In this document: positions 18,824 to 28,699 of the stretch, one piece after another | Layout of the letters: each line of letters starts with the position of its first letter | How positions within the stretch are numbered: position 1 is the first letter of the stretch | Assembly: GCF_004360155.1 (NCBI RefSeq) | Contig: NZ_SAIS01000016.1 | Location: 1-64,000 of the forward strand | Source of the DNA: Paraglaciecola marina | Lineage (GTDB): Bacteria > Pseudomonadota > Gammaproteobacteria > Enterobacterales > Alteromonadaceae | Reading direction: 5' to 3' | Length of the DNA: 64,000 nucleotides | Notes under the pieces: model-generated | The model's database searches: none | What the model was told of the DNA's origin: nothing | What the model saw: only the letters and a program-made list of their open reading frames with translations | Made by a program: the position numbers and the translations under genes

Positions 18824-19426
18824 TTACATCCAGTTGTCATTTCTACGACGTTTTTTAGGTAAATAGGTGATTATAATCCCTAAAATCAAACTAATTACTG
18901 CCACAATACCACCTCGGGTAAACCATTCGATTTGAGCTGTTTGATCATGCTCATTAATAGTTTGGATCAGTTCTGCATTTTCTTTTTCAGCAGAGGTAAT
19001 TTTGCTTTCTAATCTGTTGTTCTGTGACTTAATTGAAGCAAGCTCTTGCTGTAGTAGGTCAATATCACCCTGTTGCTGTTCAATTGTTTGATTAGCCTGT
19101 AACACTTGCTGCTGTAAACTTGGTACTAATTCTCTGACGCTCTGAGTTGTACTAATAAAATCAGACTCAACCCAACCTGTACGTTGTTTGCCATCGATGA
19201 CTTCCGTAAAGTCGCCATCTTCTTGAAGAACTGTTACTCGAGTTCCCGCTATAACAGACCCTAAAATTCGAAAATTTCGACCTGGTCCTGAGTGTAAATA
19301 GGTGTATAGCTCATCGGAGATATAGCGAATATCACCCTCACTATCATTCGGTTCTTGGGCACCGAGTTGAAACCCTACTGAACAACATATAACCCATAAA
19401 AAACACTGTATTAATCGATTCTTCAT
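18824..19426 (-). CDS. SH3 domain membrane protein, TIGR04211 / YgiM-like
   Basis: A 200-residue protein: signal peptide ('CFLWVICCSVGFQLGAQ'), bacterial SH3 domain ('LYTYLHSGPGRNFRILGSV' to 'RTGWVESDFIS', residues ~38-95), a coiled coil ('LQQQVLQANQTIEQQQGDID' onwards), and a C-terminal membrane segment ('GGIVAVISLILGIIITYLP') with a basic tail. This order is the TIGR04211/YgiM family. In E. coli ygiM is next to ygiF, a CYTH protein, and here too a CYTH gene is divergently adjacent. Confidence 0.85.
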   Translation of the reverse strand: MKNRLIQCFLWVICCSVGFQLGAQEPNDSEGDIRYISDELYTYLHSGPGRNFRILGSVIAGTRVTVLQEDGDFTEVIDGKQRTGWVESDFISTTQSVRELVPSLQQQVLQANQTIEQQQGDIDLLQQELASIKSQNNRLESKITSAEKENAELIQTINEHDQTAQIEWFTRGGIVAVISLILGIIITYLPKKRRRNDNWM

Positions 19427-19591
19427 ATTTGAAAACTGGCCTTAAAAATCAGCCTTAAATGGTATGGGTTGAAACAACGAAAGGCAAGTGTTGATTCAAT
19501 TGAAACAGCTTTTAAGCTAGTTCTGATAATTGATTCAGTTTGGTCATCGGGTTATGGTGATTCTGTTTACTTTATTAAAGAAGAATACATA

Positions 19592-20647
19592 GTGGAATTT
19601 GAAATTGAGCTTAAATTATTGACTAATAATGATGCCGGTGAAGTTATAGACAAAAAATTGTTGCCTAGCCTAAAAGGCAACGTCAAAAAGGAAGTAGTGA
19701 CATTAACTAACTATTATTTTGATACGCAGGATCGTTTATTGAGAAAGCATGATATAGGCTTGCGTATTCGTAGTAATAATCAATATTGTGAACAGACATT
19801 AAAAACGTCAGGACAATCTATAGGGGGCTTACATAAGCGACCAGAATATAATGTTTCCTTAGATAGCTATGATAAAAAGAATATAGAGTTCCCTAACCTG
19901 AGCTTATTTGAATCTTCAGCTTGGCCTAATAACTTCGACTTAGAAGCGGTACAGAATAACCTTGAAACTATGTTTTCAACTAATTTTACTCGTCATGTTT
20001 ATCAACTTGACAATGATACTTCTAGTATTGAATTGGTATGGGATTATGGTGAGGTGCGCTCAGGTGAGTTGACTTTACCTATCTGTGAAATAGAGCTGGA
20101 ATTAAAAAAAGGTGGAGTAAAAGATTTATTTAATTTGGCTAAACAAATATCTTCCTTAATGCCGCTAGGTATTGGTGTACACAGTAAAGCGGCCAGAGGC
20201 TATAAATTGGCAGACGATGCAAAGATATCAAGCACTGCATTGCCAAAAATCTCCAACGATTCTTTATTAAGTGCTGAACAATGTGTTGAGTTGATCAATA
20301 AGGCATTGTCACACTTTCAGTTATATTCGACATTTTTCAGCTTCAACCATCAAAGCACTCATTCTCATGGAGTGTCTGATATATCAAAGGCACTCAATTT
20401 ACTGACTTTTAGTTTGCAAAAGCTTTTTAATCTGACCTCTTGTAATGAGTTGTCTGAATTGTGTGATAAAGCTGTTAATTTAAAGTTTCATTGGTCATCA
20501 ACAATCCAAGATATCGAAACTGATAAGGTAAACAATTGGGAAAATTTAGAGCAATTATCAGTTTTTTTAACTAATTCACAAACGATCGATTTTCAACTTG
20601 ACCTAGTTCAAGTAATGTTAGAGAAGCCTTGGGTAATCCATAGTTAG
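19592..20647 (+). CDS. CYTH domain protein, putative inorganic triphosphatase (YgiF-like), short C-terminus
   Basis: I place the start at GTG 19592 because it yields 'MEFEIELKLLTNND', the conserved beginning of CYTH proteins with the E-x-E-x-K motif; an upstream TTG at 19469 would add 41 unrelated residues. AAGAAG lies about 9 bases before. The CYTH domain (residues ~1-200) also shows 'TNYYFDTQDRLLRKHDIGLR' and 'CEIELELKKG', the metal-triphosphate tunnel residues. In E. coli YgiF a complete CHAD domain follows; here the remaining ~130 residues ('QCVELINKALSHFQLYSTFF' on) are only a partial, His-poor remnant. Product is 351 residues against 433 in E. coli. Confidence 0.8.
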   Translation: MEFEIELKLLTNNDAGEVIDKKLLPSLKGNVKKEVVTLTNYYFDTQDRLLRKHDIGLRIRSNNQYCEQTLKTSGQSIGGLHKRPEYNVSLDSYDKKNIEFPNLSLFESSAWPNNFDLEAVQNNLETMFSTNFTRHVYQLDNDTSSIELVWDYGEVRSGELTLPICEIELELKKGGVKDLFNLAKQISSLMPLGIGVHSKAARGYKLADDAKISSTALPKISNDSLLSAEQCVELINKALSHFQLYSTFFSFNHQSTHSHGVSDISKALNLLTFSLQKLFNLTSCNELSELCDKAVNLKFHWSSTIQDIETDKVNNWENLEQLSVFLTNSQTIDFQLDLVQVMLEKPWVIHS

Positions 20648-20904
20648 CGGCTAAATTGCTACTTTAACTAAGACTAATATTTAATTGCTCCTGTTTTAGG
20701 CTATTTTGCGTGTTCTAATTATAAGCAATATAAAAATGATTTAGTTAATCGATTTTTTATGCTTTACCTAACCTTATAACAAAGTGGAATATATACCCAT
20801 AACAATAAAAGGATAGATTCCAATAATAAATTAAATGCTTATTGCCATTATGAGTATTCGTAACGCTTAAGTATATTAACCCTACACTACATAAAGGAGC
20901 GCAC

Positions 20905-22545
20905 ATGAAAGCGTCAGACTTATTTATCAAGGCCCTCGAAGCTGAAGGCGTTGAGTATATCTTTGGTATCCCCGGAGAAGAAAATCTAGACTTGTTAGAA
21001 TCAATGCGAGAGTCGGATATTAAACTAATTTTAACCCGTCACGAGCAAGGCGCTGGTTTTATGGCTGCTACCTATGGTCGCCTTACGGGTAAAGTTGGTG
21101 TTTGTCTTTCTACATTAGGCCCAGGTGCTACCAATTTAGTCACACCAGCAGCATATGCTCAATTGGGCGCTATGCCAATGCTAATGATTACAGGGCAAAA
21201 ACCTGTAAAAACTAGTAAGCAAGGGCGTTTTCAGGTGATAGATGCAGTAGATATGATGCGTCCTATTACTAAATATACAACTCAATTAGTGAGTGGCGAC
21301 CGCATTCCATCAGCTGTGCGTGAAGCATTCAGATTAGCTCATGATGAGCGTCCAGGTGCTACTCATATTGAATTACCAGAAGATATCGCTGCTGAAGATA
21401 CTAGTATGCAGTTGCTAACCCCTAGCATTAGTCGTCGTCCAATCGCAGAATACAAAGCAATTAATAAAGCAGTAGAAATGATTGAAGCTGCTAAGTCTCC
21501 TTTATTGTTAATTGGTGCGGCAGCTAACCGTAAATTAACCTCTAAAATGTTAAAAGAATTAGTTGATAAAACAGGTATTCCTTATGTTACTACTCAGTTA
21601 GGTAAAGGTGTGTTGGACGAGCGTGATGACTTGTTCATGGGTAATACCGCTTTGTCTTCTGGTGATTTTGTTCACCGCGTAATCGACAGTGCTGATTTGA
21701 TTATCAACGTGGGTCATGATGTTGTCGAAAAGCCGCCTTTCTTTATGAAGCATGGCGGTCGTCAAGTTATCCATGTTAACTTTGAGCCAGCTGCTGTTGA
21801 CCCAGTATATTTCCCTCAGTTAGAAGTTGTGGGTGATATTGCAAACACAATCTGGCAGGTAAAAGAACAAGTTAACTCACAAGACAATTGGGACTTCAGC
21901 TTCTTCAAAAAAGTACACCAAGCTTATCTAGATCATAAGTCAGAAAGTGAAAATGATGACCGTTTCCCAATATTGCCAGAGCGCTTCGTTAAAGATATTC
22001 GTGAAGCAATGCCAGATGACGGTATCGTAACGTTAGATAATGGCGTATACAAAATTTGGTTTGCTCGTAACTACCCGGCAGCACTTCCAAATACATTGTT
22101 GTTAGATAATGCGCTTGCCACTATGGGAGCAGGTCTACCTTCAGCTATGGCCGCAAAAATGGTTCACCCTGACAAGCCTGTGATTACCGTTTGTGGTGAT
22201 GGTGGATTCATGATGAATAGCCAAGAACTAGAAACAGCAGTGCGCCTTAACTTACATATAGTTGTCATTATTTTACGTGATGATGCTTACGGTATGATTA
22301 AGTGGAAACAAGCTAACATGGAGTTTGAGAACTTCGGGTTAGATTATGGCAACCCTGACTTCGTTAAATATGTTGAGAGTTACGGCGGCCATGGTTGGAG
22401 AGTTGACTCAGCTGAAGGGTTATTACCTCAAGTACAAAAATGTTTAGCTGAACCAGGCGTACATTTAATCGATGTTCCAGTGGACTACACTTTAAATGAC
22501 AAAACATTGAATCAAACATTGCGTATACGCAGTGAAGCAGTTTAA
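20905..22545 (+). CDS. Acetolactate synthase-like thiamine-diphosphate enzyme
   Basis: A 546-residue ThDP enzyme of the acetolactate-synthase large-subunit type. The catalytic Glu is in 'ILTRHEQGAGFMA' (near residue 48); the ThDP/Mg motif is 'GDGGFMMNSQELETAVRLNL' ending in 'DDAYGMIKW'. 'GRLTGKVGVCLSTLGPGATN' is typical. No small regulatory subunit follows, and the downstream gene, 11 bases away, is an aldehyde dehydrogenase. That pairing argues for a catabolic or fermentative role (acetoin/acetolactate or another 2-oxoacid) rather than branched-chain amino-acid synthesis. Substrate cannot be read from the sequence. AGGAG precedes the ATG. Confidence 0.85.
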   Translation: MKASDLFIKALEAEGVEYIFGIPGEENLDLLESMRESDIKLILTRHEQGAGFMAATYGRLTGKVGVCLSTLGPGATNLVTPAAYAQLGAMPMLMITGQKPVKTSKQGRFQVIDAVDMMRPITKYTTQLVSGDRIPSAVREAFRLAHDERPGATHIELPEDIAAEDTSMQLLTPSISRRPIAEYKAINKAVEMIEAAKSPLLLIGAAANRKLTSKMLKELVDKTGIPYVTTQLGKGVLDERDDLFMGNTALSSGDFVHRVIDSADLIINVGHDVVEKPPFFMKHGGRQVIHVNFEPAAVDPVYFPQLEVVGDIANTIWQVKEQVNSQDNWDFSFFKKVHQAYLDHKSESENDDRFPILPERFVKDIREAMPDDGIVTLDNGVYKIWFARNYPAALPNTLLLDNALATMGAGLPSAMAAKMVHPDKPVITVCGDGGFMMNSQELETAVRLNLHIVVIILRDDAYGMIKWKQANMEFENFGLDYGNPDFVKYVESYGGHGWRVDSAEGLLPQVQKCLAEPGVHLIDVPVDYTLNDKTLNQTLRIRSEAV

Positions 22546-22556
22546 GGAGCTATAGA

Positions 22557-23987
22557 ATGTTAGCGAAAGCTTATCCCTATTTTTTAGCAAGCGAAGCCGT
22601 ATTTGCTAATGAAGATTTAGAGATTACAAATAAGTACACCAATGAAGTGGCTACTCATGCTGCTTTGGCAGACGCTAAGGTTATTGACGAAGCGATTGCC
22701 GCTGCAGAAGCTAGTCAACCAGAATTGAATAAAATGGCGCCTTACCAGCGTCAGGATATTCTTAATTACTGTGTAAAACGTTTTGAAGAGCGCTTTGATG
22801 AGCTAGCTCATGCTTTGTGTATCGAAGCAGGTAAGCCTATTAAAGATGCCCGCGGAGAAGTAACACGTTTAATTGATACCTTCCGAATTGCTGCTGAAGA
22901 GTCTGTACGTATGCACGGTGAAGTTATCAACCTTGAGATAACTCCCAGGGCTAAAGGTTATACAGGTATGTACAAACGAGTGCCTATTGGTCCTTGTTCG
23001 TTTATTTCACCTTTTAACTTCCCATTAAACCTAGCGGCTCACAAAATTGCGCCAGCATTAGCGACAGGTTGTGCATTTGTACTCAAACCTGCTAGTCGTA
23101 CTCCCTTAGGTGCATTGATAATCGGTGAAATTCTAGCTGAAACCGATTTGCCTAAAGGATCTTTTTCTATTTTACCTTGCAGCCGTGACGGTGCTGACTT
23201 GTTTACTACAGATGACCGATTTAAGTTACTTAGCTTTACGGGCTCACCTCAAGTAGGTTGGGATCTTAAAGCTAAAGCAGGCAAAAAGCCGGTTATTTTA
23301 GAGCTAGGTGGTAACGCTGCGTGTTTAGTTGATCACGATACTGATTTAGATGATGCCATTGAGCGCATTGTTTTTGGTGCTTATTACCAATCAGGTCAAA
23401 GTTGTATCAGTGTACAGCGTGTTATTGTACATGAGTCTATCTATGCTGACTTTAAACAACGTTACACAGACCGTGTTGCTAATCTAGTACATGGTGACCC
23501 GCTCAAAGAAGATACTTTTATTGGTCCAATGATTTCAGAATCTGAAGCTTCACGTTTGGATACTTGGGTACAAGAAGCAGTATCTGCGGGTGCAACTTTA
23601 CTATGTGGTGGTAAGCGTGATGGTAATATGTTGCAAGCCACTTTACTTGAAAATGTACCTAACGATGCTGCTATCAATACAGAAGAAGCGTTTGGGCCTG
23701 TTTCTGTCCTTAGTTCATTTAGTGATTTCGACGAAGCACTAAAAGAAGTAAACAACAGCCAATTTGGTCTGCAAGCAGGTATCTTCACCCGAGATATCTA
23801 TAAAGCTCATAAAGCATGGGACGAATTAGATGTTGGTGGTGTGGTAATTGGCGACGTGCCTAGCTGGCGTGTAGATAACATGCCTTATGGCGGTGTCAAA
23901 GAGTCAGGCTTAGGCCGTGAAGGTATTACCTTTGCTATGGAAGATATGACTGAAATACGCTTAATGGTGTTACGTACACCTAGTTAA
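22557..23987 (+). CDS. NAD(P)-dependent aldehyde dehydrogenase
   Basis: A 476-residue aldehyde dehydrogenase. Visible are the cofactor region 'PIGPCSFISPFNFPLNLAAH', the general base Glu in 'VILELGGNAACLV', the catalytic Cys in 'YQSGQSCISVQRV' and the C-terminal 'MPYGGVKESGLGREG'. It overlaps no gene but stands 11 bases after the ThDP enzyme and ends at a terminator, so the two form a dedicated operon. The likely job is oxidising the aldehyde formed by, or related to, the partner enzyme. Substrate is unknown. Confidence 0.88.
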   Translation: MLAKAYPYFLASEAVFANEDLEITNKYTNEVATHAALADAKVIDEAIAAAEASQPELNKMAPYQRQDILNYCVKRFEERFDELAHALCIEAGKPIKDARGEVTRLIDTFRIAAEESVRMHGEVINLEITPRAKGYTGMYKRVPIGPCSFISPFNFPLNLAAHKIAPALATGCAFVLKPASRTPLGALIIGEILAETDLPKGSFSILPCSRDGADLFTTDDRFKLLSFTGSPQVGWDLKAKAGKKPVILELGGNAACLVDHDTDLDDAIERIVFGAYYQSGQSCISVQRVIVHESIYADFKQRYTDRVANLVHGDPLKEDTFIGPMISESEASRLDTWVQEAVSAGATLLCGGKRDGNMLQATLLENVPNDAAINTEEAFGPVSVLSSFSDFDEALKEVNNSQFGLQAGIFTRDIYKAHKAWDELDVGGVVIGDVPSWRVDNMPYGGVKESGLGREGITFAMEDMTEIRLMVLRTPS

Positions 23988-24007
23988 GTGATTAAATTAT
24001 TTACTGT

Positions 24008-24037
24008 AAAATGCCTCTCAACCGAGAGGCATTTTTG
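24008..24037 (+). terminator. Intrinsic terminator of the ThDP enzyme / ALDH operon
   Basis: AAAATGCCTCTC at 24008-24019 pairs with GAGAGGCATTTT at 24024-24035 around an AACC loop, and more T follow. It is 20 bases after the aldehyde dehydrogenase stop. Confidence 0.88.
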
Positions 24038-24100
24038 TTTTAGTCTAACTCCAAACGTAATAAAGTTCTAAATCCAAAATACCTGCTTTTGACTCAGAGT

Positions 24101-24850
24101 TTATTGATATTTAGGCGTCTCGTATTTAATAATAATGTTGTTAATTGTATTGTTGTCTTTAAGTTTTTTTGCGGATGATACTAATGCGGACATGGTTTGT
24201 TTATCTGCGATTTCTCTAGAATACATCAGATACATCCCCAGTTTATGAACCAATAAAGGTGTACTGAGGTCTTCGTGTGAATAATTTAAGTTTCTTAAGG
24301 CCCAGAAAATACTAGATTCAGGACCAAATAAAAAATCAATTCTATTACGCATTAACATTTCTATCATGTGCGTATATTTGCTACCTTCAACCTGCATAAC
24401 CTTAATATCTTTAAGTGCTTTTGTAGCAGTTGGGGTTAATCTAAGGTAACCGACTGATTTTCCGTTGATATCGTTCAGACTATCAATTTTGGTGTCTTTT
24501 GTACCAACAACAATAAAGTTAACGTCTCGGATATACTCTATTGGGATAGCAACTTTGTTGGTTATTTCATTTGGTACTAATAGGGCGACACTGACTTCCC
24601 CTGTGTCAAGGTAACGCAACACTCTACCAAACGGCATTAATGTATTTTGATAGGTAAATCCGGCATCACTTACAATACTATTCACTATTTCATAGGAGCT
24701 TCCTTGAAATTGACCGTAGTCATCTATAAAACCTCGATTACTTGTTTCAACTGTTCCAATAGTGATTTCTTTTGAAGTGGTAAAATTACTAAATAGTGAG
24801 GCTAAGATCGCCATTATGAATAATAAGTTAAGCCTTCTTTTAGTTTGCAT
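24101..24850 (-). CDS. Periplasmic substrate-binding-like protein (SBP_bac_3 type)
   Basis: A 249-residue secreted protein with an N-terminal signal peptide ('LLFIMAILASLFSNFTTS') and the layout of family 3 solute-binding proteins: 'ITIGTVETSNRGFIDDYGQF', 'YEIVNSIVSDAGF', 'NDINGKSVGYLRLTPTATKA'. No ABC permease or ATPase is nearby. Lone copies of this kind are common in Alteromonadales and often act in signalling or scavenging. Ligand unknown. It is convergent to the ALDH operon. Confidence 0.75.
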   Translation of the reverse strand: MQTKRRLNLLFIMAILASLFSNFTTSKEITIGTVETSNRGFIDDYGQFQGSSYEIVNSIVSDAGFTYQNTLMPFGRVLRYLDTGEVSVALLVPNEITNKVAIPIEYIRDVNFIVVGTKDTKIDSLNDINGKSVGYLRLTPTATKALKDIKVMQVEGSKYTHMIEMLMRNRIDFLFGPESSIFWALRNLNYSHEDLSTPLLVHKLGMYLMYSREIADKQTMSALVSSAKKLKDNNTINNIIIKYETPKYQ

Positions 24851-25019
24851 TATAAATGACCGTTTACCCTTATCTTATTGATATTTCTTGGTATAAAATT
24901 AAATCTTGCATTAAAAAAGTTTAAATGAATTTTTGGAACAGTACTATGACGATACTGTAGTTTAGGATCTTTAAAAATGATTTGATTGATTTTGATTCTC
25001 AGATAGGCTTTTTTTTAAA

Positions 25020-25700
25020 CTAAAATCTATTATCTAAAATTTGTTGGGTGAAGTCCTTTTTGAGGTAAAAACCTCTGGGGCGTGTTTGAATACTTTGTCC
25101 ATTTTTACCTACTGCAGTTGTAACAGCACTACCGTTAGCAGCTTTAGGTCGTAATTGTAGGTATTGGCCATGGCGTGCCGTTATCTCTTCAATATTTCCT
25201 AGGGCAATCATATCCATTAGCTCTTCCCAATCTTGTTGTAATTGCTTTTCTTGCTCATTGTTAAGAGCCCATAAGAAAGGTGTGCCAATAATTCGATTAG
25301 CGGGAGTTATGGTGCGCTCTCCTTGGATTGGTACCCATAATACCTGCTGAAGTTTGTTTTTTACATTGCTGTTAGACCACTCAATACCTGCTATTTGAGT
25401 TAGATGAGCGTAACAAACATAAGTTGTTTCTAGCGGGTGTCCATATTTATCTATCGGAATGGTTTTTAATTCCACTCCGATTTTTGCAAAGTCTTGTCGA
25501 GTTTTAGAGCCTGCGCTTGCGCCTAAACAGGTTTCTATAAGTTGCCCAGTCCAGCCTTTCTCACGTTTGAAGTTGCTTGGGACTTTAATATTAGCAATCT
25601 CAGCTACCTCTCCCAAAGTTAATCCCGCTAGGGTTTCAGCTCTAATTAGCAATTCATCTAGGGTATTAGGCTCTGATTTTAAAAGTTTAAATTGTTTCAT
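25020..25700 (-). CDS. mutH: DNA mismatch repair endonuclease MutH
   Basis: A 226-residue endonuclease that nicks unmethylated GATC in mismatch repair. Diagnostic pieces are 'LAGLTLGEVA', 'KGWTGQLIETCLGASAGSKT' with the catalytic Glu, 'DFAKIGVELKTIPID' with the E-x-K catalytic pair, and 'FLWALNNEQEKQLQQDWEEL'. MutH occurs only in a subset of Gammaproteobacteria with Dam methylation, which supports the taxonomic reading. It is divergent from rppH, as in E. coli. Confidence 0.96.
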   Translation of the reverse strand: MKQFKLLKSEPNTLDELLIRAETLAGLTLGEVAEIANIKVPSNFKREKGWTGQLIETCLGASAGSKTRQDFAKIGVELKTIPIDKYGHPLETTYVCYAHLTQIAGIEWSNSNVKNKLQQVLWVPIQGERTITPANRIIGTPFLWALNNEQEKQLQQDWEELMDMIALGNIEEITARHGQYLQLRPKAANGSAVTTAVGKNGQSIQTRPRGFYLKKDFTQQILDNRF

Positions 25701-25802
25701 TTAGTTTTCTATAAAGGTTCTATGCTTTTTTATTCCTTTGAATACGCATTAGTTTATGGAAGAATGCATGACATTAAAAGAATTGAGTTCTCGGGAGTCT
25801 AA

Positions 25803-26333
25803 GTGATTGATGCCGAAGGATTCCGCGCCAATGTTGGCATAGTGATTTGCAATGAGATAGGACAAGTTTTTTGGGCAAGGCGCTATGGGCAACATTCCTG
25901 GCAGTTTCCGCAAGGCGGAATCGATGAAGGTGAAACTGCCGAACAAACTATGTATCGCGAACTACATGAAGAAGTAGGTCTCAAACCAGAACATGTAAAA
26001 ATTTTGGGAGTGACTAAAAATTGGTTACGTTACAAATTACCTAAACGCCTAGTTAGACAGGGTAGTAGTCCTGTATGCATTGGGCAGAAACAGAAGTGGT
26101 TTTTGTTGCAACTGGTTTGTAAAGAACATGATGTAGACTTATTACATTCAGGTCATCCTGAGTTTGATGACTGGCGTTGGGTCAGTTATTGGTACCCAGT
26201 ACGTAATGTTGTGTCTTTTAAGCGCGATGTATATCGACGTGTAATGAAAGAGTTTTCGTTGACTGCTATGCCTGATAATGCTTTACAGAACCAAGGTAAT
26301 TCACAGAAATCAAAACGCCGTCGTAAGGCATAA
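25803..26333 (+). CDS. rppH: RNA pyrophosphohydrolase
   Basis: A 176-residue Nudix hydrolase that removes pyrophosphate from RNA 5' ends to start decay. The Nudix box runs from '[20 protein letters not shown]' into VGL. The start is GTG at 25803, which gives '[20 protein letters not shown]', matching the E. coli N-terminus, and is preceded by GGGAG. It is followed by ptsP at 43 bases, the conserved rppH-ptsP order. Confidence 0.96.
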   Translation: MIDAEGFRANVGIVICNEIGQVFWARRYGQHSWQFPQGGIDEGETAEQTMYRELHEEVGLKPEHVKILGVTKNWLRYKLPKRLVRQGSSPVCIGQKQKWFLLQLVCKEHDVDLLHSGHPEFDDWRWVSYWYPVRNVVSFKRDVYRRVMKEFSLTAMPDNALQNQGNSQKSKRRRKA

Positions 26334-26376
26334 CAGTGTCACCTGATGATACAAACCTGAGAGATAAATAAGCCTT

Positions 26377-28665
26377 ATGCTGACTGCCCTCAAACGTATT
26401 GTTCAAGAAGTGAATCAAATTCCAGTGCTAGATGATGCGTTAAATTGTCTAGCGGATAGGTTAAGAGAGGCTTTAAAAGTAGACTCTTGTAGTATCTATT
26501 TAGCGGATTATGAACAACAACACTTTTTGTTATTTGCTACGGAGGGGTTGGCTAAGTCTGCTGTCGGGCAGGTTAGAATAGGCTTTTCAGAAGGGCTAGT
26601 TGGGTTAACAGCGCAACGTGAAGAGCCTATTAATATTAGTGATGCACATCATCATCCTCGCTTTAAACACTTCCCAGAAGTAAAAGAAGATGACTATCAT
26701 GCTTTTCTAGGTGCGCCCATTATTCACCAAAGGAAAGTATTGGGAGTATTAACCTTACAGCAAAAGCTAAAACGACGCTTTAGTGAAGATGAAGAAGCCT
26801 TTTTGGTGACGCTTGCCATGCAGTTGGCGGTAGAAATAGCCAATGCTAAAGCAAGAGGCTCAATTAATTTATTACAGGAAAACATCCCTAAAGATTGGCA
26901 AAAAGCGGTTCAAGGTATACCTGGGTCTTCTGGGTTGGCTGTTGGTTTTGGGTATATTCAAAACTTGCTGGTTAATATTCGTAATCATCTACCCAAAAGA
27001 AGTAGTCACACTCAACAAGAAATTCAGCATTACAGACAAGCCGTTAAAAAAACCCAAGAGGATATGGCGGTATTATCAGATCGTGTACAAGGTGAAGTAC
27101 CGGATGACGTACAAGCTATTTTTCAACTGTATCACCACTTATTGGATGCTAATAGTTTAGGCAGGGATGTAGAAAAAGAAATCAAAAAAGGCTGGGATGC
27201 TCCCACGTCTTTAAAAATGGTTATAGAAAGTTTTATTCGCCAATTTCAATGTATGAATGACGCGTATATGCGCGAAAGAGCTGTTGATATAGAAGACATG
27301 GGAAACCGAGTCTTGGCCAATATAATTGGTATTAGTGCCAATGAACCTATTTCTCGGGAGCCTCACGATCAAACTATTTTAATTGCCGAAGAAGTTACGG
27401 CTGTGATGTTGGCAGAATTTCCTAGTGAAAAGTTAGTGGGGATTATCTCTATACGCGGTTCAAACAACTCTCATGCTGCTATTATGGCGAGGGCGATGGG
27501 GGTGCCAGCTGTTATGGGGTTAGATAATGTCCCTATTGCTATGCTCCGAGATAAAGAAATTCTACTCGATGGATATACAGGTGACGTAATTGTTTCTCCC
27601 AATGGCACCATTCGTCATGAATTTGACCAACTAATACTTGAAGAAAAATTACTTTCTGAGCGCATTCATTCAGAAGATACCTTACCTGCGGTAACCAAAG
27701 ACAATTGCACTATGAGTTTGCTCGTAAACTCAGGTTTATCTTTAGAAACAGAAGTAAGTACAAACCCTTTTTCTGATGGTGTAGGGCTGTTTCGAACCGA
27801 AATTCCATTTATGATGCGGCAACGCTTTCCAACAGAACAAGAGCAGGTAGAGCTATATAAAGGGCTACTAGAGTCTGAGCCCAACAAGCAATTTACTATG
27901 CGTACCTTAGATGTAGGGGGCGATAAACCTTTAGCCTATTTCCCAATTGTCGAAGAAAATCCATTTTTAGGGTGGCGAGGTATTCGATTAACTTTAGATC
28001 ACCCTGAAATTTTCTTGGTACAAATTCGTGCGATGTTAAGGGCAAGCTTCGATCTTGATAATTTGAATATTATGCTCCCCATGATTACATCGGTTAGTGA
28101 GGTAAGTGAAGCTAAGCGACTAATACGCCAGGCATTTAATGAAGTAGAAGAAGAAGCTGAAGAGAAAGGCGTAAGGCTAACTATGCCGCAAATTGGTGTG
28201 ATGTTAGAAGTGCCAGCTGTTTTGTATCAGCTACCACAGCTGGCTAAAATTGTGGATTTCTTTTCTGTAGGTAGTAATGATTTAACTCAGTATTTATTGG
28301 CAGTTGACCGAAATAATGCCCGTGTTGCTGGTTTGTATGATAGTTACCATCCAGCAGTTTTATCAGCTCTACATTCTATTGCCAAAACTTCTGATTCTTT
28401 ACAGGTACCTGTAACAGTGTGTGGTGAATTAGCGGGTGAGCCAGGAGGTGTGGTTTTATTAGTTGCTATGGGGTATCGAAAACTCAGTATGAATACTCAT
28501 AATTTATTAAAAGTGAAGTGGATCATACGTAATATCTATCAAAATGAAGCAGAGCAACTGCTCGCAAAAGTGGTTACATTGAATAATCCGGGAGACGTTC
28601 GTTCAGAAGTTAATTTGTTTCTAGAAACTTCAGGGCTAGGGGGCCTAGTAAGAGCAGGAAACTAA
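26377..28665 (+). CDS. ptsP: Phosphoenolpyruvate-protein phosphotransferase of the nitrogen PTS
   Basis: A 762-residue EI-Ntr. An N-terminal GAF domain occupies about residues 1-160 ('CSIYLADYEQQHFLLFATEG'). The phosphohistidine is His366 in 'SIRGSNNSHAAIMARAMGVP'. The PEP-binding barrel shows 'GVGLFRTEIPFMM', 'RTLDVGGDKPL', 'MLEVPAVLYQLP' and the active-site Cys in 'VPVTVCGELAGEPGG'. It phosphorylates NPr and so IIA-Ntr, linking carbon/nitrogen state with potassium and cell-envelope control. It precedes a TSUP transporter gene and thyA. Confidence 0.95.
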   Translation: MLTALKRIVQEVNQIPVLDDALNCLADRLREALKVDSCSIYLADYEQQHFLLFATEGLAKSAVGQVRIGFSEGLVGLTAQREEPINISDAHHHPRFKHFPEVKEDDYHAFLGAPIIHQRKVLGVLTLQQKLKRRFSEDEEAFLVTLAMQLAVEIANAKARGSINLLQENIPKDWQKAVQGIPGSSGLAVGFGYIQNLLVNIRNHLPKRSSHTQQEIQHYRQAVKKTQEDMAVLSDRVQGEVPDDVQAIFQLYHHLLDANSLGRDVEKEIKKGWDAPTSLKMVIESFIRQFQCMNDAYMRERAVDIEDMGNRVLANIIGISANEPISREPHDQTILIAEEVTAVMLAEFPSEKLVGIISIRGSNNSHAAIMARAMGVPAVMGLDNVPIAMLRDKEILLDGYTGDVIVSPNGTIRHEFDQLILEEKLLSERIHSEDTLPAVTKDNCTMSLLVNSGLSLETEVSTNPFSDGVGLFRTEIPFMMRQRFPTEQEQVELYKGLLESEPNKQFTMRTLDVGGDKPLAYFPIVEENPFLGWRGIRLTLDHPEIFLVQIRAMLRASFDLDNLNIMLPMITSVSEVSEAKRLIRQAFNEVEEEAEEKGVRLTMPQIGVMLEVPAVLYQLPQLAKIVDFFSVGSNDLTQYLLAVDRNNARVAGLYDSYHPAVLSALHSIAKTSDSLQVPVTVCGELAGEPGGVVLLVAMGYRKLSMNTHNLLKVKWIIRNIYQNEAEQLLAKVVTLNNPGDVRSEVNLFLETSGLGGLVRAGN

Positions 28666-28699
28666 TGTTTTTATATTTTAATTGGAGTAGTTATCCTTA

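Noticed and set aside
19469-19591. TTG at 19469 as the CYTH gene start
   Set aside because: The first 41 residues do not look like any CYTH N-terminus, while GTG 19592 gives the exact conserved start.
20905-22545. Biosynthetic acetolactate synthase (ilvB/ilvI/ilvG)
   Set aside because: No small subunit follows and the operon partner is an aldehyde dehydrogenase, so a gene symbol of the ilv pathway is not justified.
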